Positions 5,772-10,526 of a stretch of DNA of 10,526 bases are shown here, piece by piece. The DNA comes from Nitrospinota bacterium. GTDB taxonomy: Bacteria > UBA8248 > JACPRG01. The notes beneath the pieces are model-generated. The model saw only the letters and a program-made list of their open reading frames with translations, was not told the origin of the DNA and did not search any database. The position numbers and the translations under genes were made by a program. The stretch lies in NCBI GenBank assembly GCA_030740135.1, contig JASLXW010000104.1, positions 1 through 10,526 on the forward strand, given 5' to 3'. Numbering within the stretch: position 1 is the first letter of the stretch; each line of letters begins with the position of its first letter.

Positions 5772-8105
5772 ATGAAAATTCCCGCCCGACTCCCATTGAG
5801 CCTGTGCCGGCTGATCGTGAGCTTGGTCTTCCTCTGCCTCGCCGTCTCCGCCGCGCCCCGTTCCGGCGAGGGCGCGCCCCCCGGAGCTTCGAAGGCGGCC
5901 GGCGGCCCATCGGACGTCGAGCTGTTGCTGAAGACGCTGGAGGACCCGGCGGAGCGGAAAAGGCTGATCTGGCAATTGAAGGGGCTTGTCGAGCGGGAGC
6001 GAGCGGGCCGACGGAGGCCGGTGGTCTCGGCGGGAAGCGTGACGTTCGTCAACGTGTATGAGCGGGTTGTCGGAAGACTCAACGTCCTCGTCCGTCAGGC
6101 CTCGGTGAGATTCAAATCGATTCCCCGACTGGTCAAGGAAGGGACGCGACGGGCTCGGGACCCGGGTTTCCTTTTGCGATTGGCGGACCTTCTTTGGAAA
6201 CTGGCCGCCGCGTTCGGCGCGGCGATCGTTCTCGCGCTTCTTTCGAGGAGATACGCCCTCCGGATGGGGGACCGGCTGACGGTGGCCGACGGATCTCCCG
6301 GAATCCGGAAGTTCCTGGTTTCACTCGGCCTCTCCTTGTTTCGCCTGATCCCGGCGGTGGTGATGCTCCTGGCGGTGTTCGTGGGGCTGACCCTTCTGCT
6401 CCCTCACCCCCTGGGGGCCGCGGTCGCCCTGGCGGCGGCCTGGGCCTATTTTGTGAGGACGGCCTTGCTCGCCGTGAGCCGGATTTTCTTCGCCCCCTTG
6501 CGGCCGAGTGTCCGCTTCCTTCCACTGAAAGACGAGACAGCCGCCTACTGGAACGTCTGGATGAGACGCCTCACGGATCTCGGCGTCTACGGGTATTACT
6601 TTGTCAGGATTGTCGAGATTCTCAGGGCTTCGGAGGGCGTGACGCGGGGTCTTTTCGAGGTTTATGCGGCCAGCCTGGTGATTCAGGTGATTACGCTGGT
6701 TTTCCAGCAACGGAGGGAGGTCCGCGCGCGTCTCGCGTCGGACGCCGGGTCCGGTGGGGAGACCCTTCGGAACGTCAAGCGGTTCCTGGCCGTCTATGGG
6801 CACGCGATCACCGTCGCCTATCTCATCGTGGGCTACGGTCTCTGGTTTCTGGACTATCCGGACGCCCTGGGGCTGATGGTCCGGGCGACGCTGTACACGG
6901 CCCTGCTGATCGCCCTTTGCTTCGTCCTCCGGCGCTTCCTCGCGGCCATTCTCCGGAGGCTGTTCCGGATTCCCGTCCGGCTCGCGGCGCGGTTCCCCGG
7001 CTTGGAGGGGCGGGCCAATCGTTACGTGCGCGTGACGAACCGGATCGCGTTCTTCCTCCTCTATCTGGTGACGGCCTTCCTGATCATCGAGTCGTGGGAG
7101 GTCCGGCTTTTCGATTTCCTGTTCTCCGACTTCGGGTTGTTTGTGATGAAGCGGCTGTTCGCGATTGGGGTCGCGCTCCTCATTGCGTTCGTCGTTCTGG
7201 AGGGCGGGGATTTTGCGGCGGATGCCCTGCTGCAACCCCGGACGGGCCCGGATGGCGAGACGGTCGAGCCTCCCGGCCGGCTGAAGACCCTGGTCCCGCT
7301 CGGCCGTGCGACGGTGAAGGTGGCGGTGATTGCAATCGCCGTTCTGGTCGTCATGGAACAGCTCGGGATCAACATCACCCCCGTCCTGGCGGGTGTGGGG
7401 GTCCTGGGGCTGGCCGTCGGCTTCGGCGCGCAGTCGCTGGTGAAGGACATCATCTCGGGTCTTTTCATCATCCTCGAAGACAGCATGTCGGTGGGGGATA
7501 TCGTCGTCTTGCAGGGCACGGCCGGGATGGTCGAGAACCTCAGCCTCCGGACCATCCGGATCCGAGACCTCGCGGGGAACGTCCACGTCATCCCCCACAG
7601 CAGTGTGGACCGGGTCACGAACATGACGAAAGACTTTTCGCGATACGTTATGGACGTCGGGGTTTCCTACCGGGAGGACACGGACGAGGTGGTCGAGATC
7701 CTCAAGGAGATCGGCGCCGAGATGCAGGCCGATCCGGAATATGGACCCGACATCCTGCAACCCATCGAGATCATGGGCGTGGACCGGTTCGAGGATTCGG
7801 CCGTTGTCGTCCGCGCGCGCTTCACGACGAAACCCATCAAGCAATGGAACGTCGGCCGCGAGTTCAACCGCCGGATGAAGAAGGTGTTCGACGATCGCGG
7901 CATCGAGATTCCCTTCCCCCACCGGACGGTCTATTTCGGAGATCCGAAAGAGGGGACCCCGGCCCCGCTCTACCTGGAACAGGTGTCCCGGGCCTTTGAG
8001 GACAAAGGCGAAAGGCGGGTCTCCGGTGAGAAACGGGCGGACCGATCGTCTGAAAAGAGCGGGATCCCCTATCCCCCGCTGGGCGATGAAGACGGCGAGG
8101 CGTAA
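5772..8105 (+). CDS. Large multi-helix MscS-family mechanosensitive channel
   Basis: A 777-residue inner-membrane channel of the MscS family, much larger than E. coli MscS (286) and near the size of YbiO-type channels. It starts with a signal-like segment (basic n-region 1-13, hydrophobic 14-28, Ala-rich end) and a charged, probably periplasmic helical region to about 135. Further hydrophobic segments lie near 141-158, 182-210, 213-236, 294-311, 340-360, 367-388, 424-441, 457-477 and 513-530. The conserved MscS core follows: a pore helix rich in Gly and Ala (about 536-568, with GLAVGFGAQSL), the beta domain with SVGDIV (573-578) and the VIPHS turn (606-610), then the cytoplasmic a/b domain to about 722 ending in IPFPHRTVYF. 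The last 55 residues are charged and likely disordered. It begins 13 nt after the large-subunit stop, so co-transcription is likely. Its role beside a catabolic oxidoreductase is unclear: osmotic release or metabolite efflux are possibilities. Confidence 0.94.
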   Translation: MKIPARLPLSLCRLIVSLVFLCLAVSAAPRSGEGAPPGASKAAGGPSDVELLLKTLEDPAERKRLIWQLKGLVERERAGRRRPVVSAGSVTFVNVYERVVGRLNVLVRQASVRFKSIPRLVKEGTRRARDPGFLLRLADLLWKLAAAFGAAIVLALLSRRYALRMGDRLTVADGSPGIRKFLVSLGLSLFRLIPAVVMLLAVFVGLTLLLPHPLGAAVALAAAWAYFVRTALLAVSRIFFAPLRPSVRFLPLKDETAAYWNVWMRRLTDLGVYGYYFVRIVEILRASEGVTRGLFEVYAASLVIQVITLVFQQRREVRARLASDAGSGGETLRNVKRFLAVYGHAITVAYLIVGYGLWFLDYPDALGLMVRATLYTALLIALCFVLRRFLAAILRRLFRIPVRLAARFPGLEGRANRYVRVTNRIAFFLLYLVTAFLIIESWEVRLFDFLFSDFGLFVMKRLFAIGVALLIAFVVLEGGDFAADALLQPRTGPDGETVEPPGRLKTLVPLGRATVKVAVIAIAVLVVMEQLGINITPVLAGVGVLGLAVGFGAQSLVKDIISGLFIILEDSMSVGDIVVLQGTAGMVENLSLRTIRIRDLAGNVHVIPHSSVDRVTNMTKDFSRYVMDVGVSYREDTDEVVEILKEIGAEMQADPEYGPDILQPIEIMGVDRFEDSAVVVRARFTTKPIKQWNVGREFNRRMKKVFDDRGIEIPFPHRTVYFGDPKEGTPAPLYLEQVSRAFEDKGERRVSGEKRADRSSEKSGIPYPPLGDEDGEA

Positions 8106-8140
8106 ACGCCCTTCTCTTGAGACCCATCTTCGTCGCGCCG

Positions 8141-8160
8141 CCACCCCCCGCCCCCCTCCC
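8141..8160. repeat. C-rich tract in the gap before the crotonase gene
   Basis: Low-complexity C tract with two C6 runs (8144-8149, 8151-8156) and CCC (8158-8160), that is, G runs on the minus strand. It sits just before the -10-like hexamer at 8169-8174 in the 156-bp gap 8106-8261. There is no T-run hairpin in the gap, so I see no rho-independent terminator for the upstream operon. Confidence 0.4.
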
Positions 8161-8168
8161 GAAGCGGA

Positions 8169-8174
8169 TACAAT
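8169..8174 (+). promoter_or_regulatory. Candidate -10 hexamer for the crotonase-ligase unit
   Basis: TACAAT matches five of six bases of the sigma-70 -10 element, in the only AT-richer patch of the 156-bp gap. No -35 match lies 16-18 bp upstream, where the C tract is found instead. If used, it may need an activator. Weak call. Confidence 0.25.
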
Positions 8175-8261
8175 AACCTTCCAATTTCCAATCGGGGTGT
8201 CGTTGCTCCGGAAGGTCTTCGGGGCTTCGCGCTCCCCCTGTTCCGTCCGAAAGGAGGGGCC

Positions 8262-9164
8262 ATGAAATACCAGGCGCTGGACTGGTCCGTTCATCCGAAT
8301 CCGAACCGGCCCGAGGAGAAGTGCATCGGTCTCATCAAGCTGAACCGGCCCGAGGCCATGAACGCCATCGACGTGCGCATGCGGATGGAGCTCGACGTCC
8401 TGTGCGACGAGATCAAGTGGAATAGCCACCTCAAGGCGGTCATCCTGACGGGGGAGGGAAAGGGTTTTTGCGCCGGCGGAGACGTGGTGACCGAGGCCGG
8501 CCCCCTGGGCGCGGCCGACGATTACGACATGGGCATCCACGGCCCGTACCGGGAGCTGGCGCACTACTTCTTCAACGACCTCCGCCACCAGGTCCTTCAG
8601 CGCTGCTTCCGCAAGGTCGAAGACCTGCCCCCCGTCACGATCGCCGCCATCAACGGCTGGGCCGTCGGGGCGGGTCTGGAGATGTGCACGCTGTGCGATT
8701 TCCGGATCGCTTCGGACCGGGCCCGGTTCGGCGAGGTGGCCGTCCCTGCGGGGTTCGTTCCCGAGGCCGGCGGGTCGCGGAACCTGCCGAAGCTCATCGG
8801 CGTCGGCAAGGCCCTGGAGATGATCCTCACGGGCAAGCGAGTCGACGCGGAGGAAGCCGAGCGCATCGGTCTGGTGGACCGCGTGGCGCCCCACGACAAA
8901 CTGCTGGATGAGGCGTTTGACCTGGCCGGCCGCATCGCGGGCAACCCGTACCTCTCCGTCCGCCACGCCAAGGACCTCGTCAAGTTCTACTGGAACGCCA
9001 ACCGCTCGGAGGAAGGGTATTCCAAAGAGCTTTCGGCGATCCTGGAAATCACCCGGACGAAAGACTGCCAGGAGGGGATCCGCGCGTTTATGGAGAAGCG
9101 GGCGCCGGACTACCGGGGCCCCTACTATGACAACTGGCCCTTTGGAGACGGGAATGGAAGCTGA
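8262..9164 (+). CDS. Enoyl-CoA hydratase/isomerase (crotonase) family enzyme
   Basis: A 300-residue crotonase-fold enzyme acting on an acyl-CoA thioester in the cytosol. The oxyanion-hole segments are GFCAGGD (68-74) and INGWAVGAG (130-138). E140 (GLEM) occupies the first hydratase glutamate position. The second hydratase glutamate, normally in FGxPE, is replaced by A160 (FGEVA). Instead there is E168 in VPEAGG, the position that carries the catalytic acid in enoyl-CoA isomerases with PEAG/PEG motifs and in PaaG-like enzymes (PD). The reaction may therefore be isomerisation, hydration or another thioester chemistry. Compared with about 260 residues in the family, there is an insert around 77-108 (Tyr-, His- and Asp-rich) and an extended C-terminus (about 280-300) with many aromatic residues. 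A strong AAAGGAGG (8250-8257) precedes the ATG by 4 nt. Its end overlaps the ligase gene by 11 nt, so the two are translationally coupled. Confidence 0.94.
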   Translation: MKYQALDWSVHPNPNRPEEKCIGLIKLNRPEAMNAIDVRMRMELDVLCDEIKWNSHLKAVILTGEGKGFCAGGDVVTEAGPLGAADDYDMGIHGPYRELAHYFFNDLRHQVLQRCFRKVEDLPPVTIAAINGWAVGAGLEMCTLCDFRIASDRARFGEVAVPAGFVPEAGGSRNLPKLIGVGKALEMILTGKRVDAEEAERIGLVDRVAPHDKLLDEAFDLAGRIAGNPYLSVRHAKDLVKFYWNANRSEEGYSKELSAILEITRTKDCQEGIRAFMEKRAPDYRGPYYDNWPFGDGNGS

Positions 9165-10526
9165 GGAAGCGGGGCTTCCCGAAGGCTACAGGAAGATCCC
9201 CCCGCGCGTGAACATCGCCCGGGAGGTCTTGGACCGGTGGTTCCCGGACCGGCGGGGGGAAGGGGGGGAGGGGGGACCGGGCTTCGGAGACCGGACGGCC
9301 TTCGTTCATGCGGACGGTGAAATCTCGTATTCCGAGCTGAGGTCGAGGGTCGATCGATTGGCCCGGGGGCTTTCGACGCGGGGCGTTTCGCGCGGAGCGC
9401 CGATCCTGCTCCGGATGCCCAACTGCCCCGAGTTCGTCGCGTCTTTCCTGGCCCTGGTCAAGATCGGCGCGCTCCCCGTTTTGCTGAACTCCCTGCTGGG
9501 GATGGAGGAGGCGGCCTACGTCCTCGAGCACAGCGACGCCCGGGGGGCGATCACCCTGGATGAGGTCGCCGGACCCCTGCGCGGGTTGAAGGATGAGTTG
9601 GACCTGGGGCTGATCGTCGCGAGGGGCGCGGCGAAGGGCGAGGCGGCGTTCGAGGACTTGTCGGAGGGCGGGGACGCCGATCCCCTGGAGGCCGCCGACA
9701 CCGCCGCCAACGATCCGGCCTTCATCGTCTACACGTCCGGGACGACGGGCCGGCCCAAGGGCATCCGCCACGCGCACCGCTGGATCGCCGCCCTCGGGGA
9801 CGCCAACCGCCTGCGACTCCCGCCCGCGGCGGGCGACGTGGCCATGGCCACGGGGGAGTGGAGCTTCATCAGCGCGCTTGGCCACAACGTCCTGTTCCCT
9901 CTCCGGAACGGCGTGACCGGGGCCATCCTGGAGGGCCGGGCGCTGCCCGAGCGGGTCCTGGAGGCCGTCCAACGCTATGGCGTGACGGTCCTTTATTCCG
10001 TCGCGACGGTCTACCGCCGCATCCTCGGAATCGAGGGCGTGGAGGAGCGGTATGACGCGTCGAGCCTGCGGTGTTTCAACGCCACGGGCGAGCCGCTTCA
10101 GGAGGCGACGTACCACGAATGGAAGCGCCGGTTCGGGTGCGACATCTACGAGCACTACGGCGTCTCGGAGATGCAGATGGTCCTAGGGCAGGGGCCGGGG
10201 CGGCCCGTCCGTCCGGGCTCCATCGGCAGGCCGCTTCCCGGCGTCGTGGTTGATGTCCTGGACGATGCGGACCGCCCCGTCCCGCCGGGCGAGGTCGGCC
10301 ATCTCCTGATCCGGGCCGACGACCCCGGCTTCTTCCTCGGGTATCACAAGGACCCCGAGCGGACGGCGGAGGTCACGCGGAACGGCTGGTATCATACGGG
10401 GGATTTGGCCTGGAAGGACGAGGACGGTTACTTCTGGGTTGCGGGGCGGAGCGACGAGTGCTTCAAGAGCCGGGGGATATTCATCTCGCCCGTCGAGATC
10501 GAGAGCGCCCTGCGGGGACACCCGGC
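9154..10526 (+). CDS. AMP-forming acyl-CoA ligase, benzoate-CoA-ligase-like, 3' end cut
   Basis: ANL-superfamily enzyme that activates a carboxylic acid as acyl-AMP and then forms the CoA thioester. My translation gives 457 residues, open to the right edge; the family is about 510-550, so the C-terminal lysine (A10) segment is missing from the window. Visible core motifs are the P-loop YTSGTTGRPKG (193-203), YEHYGVSE (332-339, the A5 motif with E339), YHTGD (413-417) and the hinge GRSDECFKSRG (431-441) followed by SPVEIE. The hinge wording, with FKSRGIFISPVEIE, resembles benzoate-, 2-aminobenzoate- and medium-chain acyl-CoA ligases more than fatty-acid FadD enzymes. The ATG lies inside the end of the crotonase gene, with TGGAGA (9143-9148) 5 nt upstream. 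A Gly/Glu-rich stretch at residues 33-43 is encoded by long G runs and is not typical of the family. The likely substrate is an aromatic or short branched acid, not proven. Confidence 0.93.
   Translation, partial: MEAEEAGLPEGYRKIPPRVNIAREVLDRWFPDRRGEGGEGGPGFGDRTAFVHADGEISYSELRSRVDRLARGLSTRGVSRGAPILLRMPNCPEFVASFLALVKIGALPVLLNSLLGMEEAAYVLEHSDARGAITLDEVAGPLRGLKDELDLGLIVARGAAKGEAAFEDLSEGGDADPLEAADTAANDPAFIVYTSGTTGRPKGIRHAHRWIAALGDANRLRLPPAAGDVAMATGEWSFISALGHNVLFPLRNGVTGAILEGRALPERVLEAVQRYGVTVLYSVATVYRRILGIEGVEERYDASSLRCFNATGEPLQEATYHEWKRRFGCDIYEHYGVSEMQMVLGQGPGRPVRPGSIGRPLPGVVVDVLDDADRPVPPGEVGHLLIRADDPGFFLGYHKDPERTAEVTRNGWYHTGDLAWKDEDGYFWVAGRSDECFKSRGIFISPVEIESALRGHP
9254..9281 (+). repeat. G-run tract inside the ligase gene (G6, G7, G6, G3)
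   Basis: Four guanine runs: 9254-9259, 9262-9268, 9270-9275 and 9279-9281, with loops of 1-3 nt. This fits a G-quadruplex-forming pattern on the coding strand. It encodes the low-complexity Gly/Glu linker at ligase residues 34-43. Runs this long are also prone to slippage and to sequencing indels, though the frame is intact here. Confidence 0.6.

Noticed and set aside
6194..7999. 601-residue plus-strand frame inside the channel gene
   Set aside because: Shadow of the MscS-like gene; the real frame has helices and the conserved channel core, this one has neither.
6321..8966. 881-residue open frame on the minus strand across the channel and crotonase genes
   Set aside because: It is antisense to two well-supported genes and crosses their intergenic gap. 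Its translation is rich in Arg, Asp, Gly, His and Pro with no recognisable domain, as expected for a GC-rich shadow frame.
9088..10155. 355-residue minus-strand frame opposite the ligase
   Set aside because: The plus strand carries a full set of ANL-ligase motifs here. The minus frame shows only biased composition.

Overview
This is a high-GC bacterial window. It looks like a chromosomal catabolic region: dense genes, short or overlapping junctions, and no rRNA, tRNA, CRISPR or insertion sequence that I can see. The lineage cannot be fixed from the sequence. The gene types (CoxMSL-type molybdenum hydroxylase, ACMSD-type amidohydrolase, crotonase, acyl-CoA ligase) are common in metabolically broad soil or sediment bacteria.

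Layout. (1) 1-815, minus strand: an EamA/DMT permease whose C-terminus is cut by the window edge. (2) 816-998: a 183-bp divergent intergenic region with two palindromes that share the half-site GCGGGATT exactly 30 bp apart; the second abuts a plausible sigma-70 promoter firing rightward. (3) 999-8105, plus strand: a tight five-gene run, made of an ACMSD-like metal-dependent decarboxylase/hydrolase, then the FAD, 2Fe-2S and molybdopterin subunits of a xanthine-dehydrogenase-family hydroxylase, then a large MscS-type channel. Junctions are +1, -4, -4 and +13 nt. (4) 8106-8261: a 156-bp gap with a -10-like hexamer and a strong Shine-Dalgarno. (5) 8262-10526: a crotonase-fold enzyme overlapping by 11 nt an AMP-forming acyl-CoA ligase of the benzoate-CoA-ligase type, which runs off the right edge.

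How the genes may work together (inference): the three-subunit enzyme would hydroxylate or oxidise an aromatic, heteroaromatic or aldehyde substrate. The amidohydrolase would decarboxylate or hydrolyse a substrate before or after that step. The ligase and crotonase would activate a carboxylic acid to its CoA thioester and process it. The DMT permease and the MscS channel could handle transport or osmotic stress linked to the substrate. The sequence does not show the substrate. Active-site features argue against CO dehydrogenase and against classical 4-hydroxybenzoyl-CoA reductase.

No wholly new system is evident. The points worth following are the decarboxylase-plus-molybdenum-hydroxylase pairing, the atypical Mo-site loop, the mixed active-site residues of the crotonase, the channel embedded in the operon, and the paired palindromes upstream.
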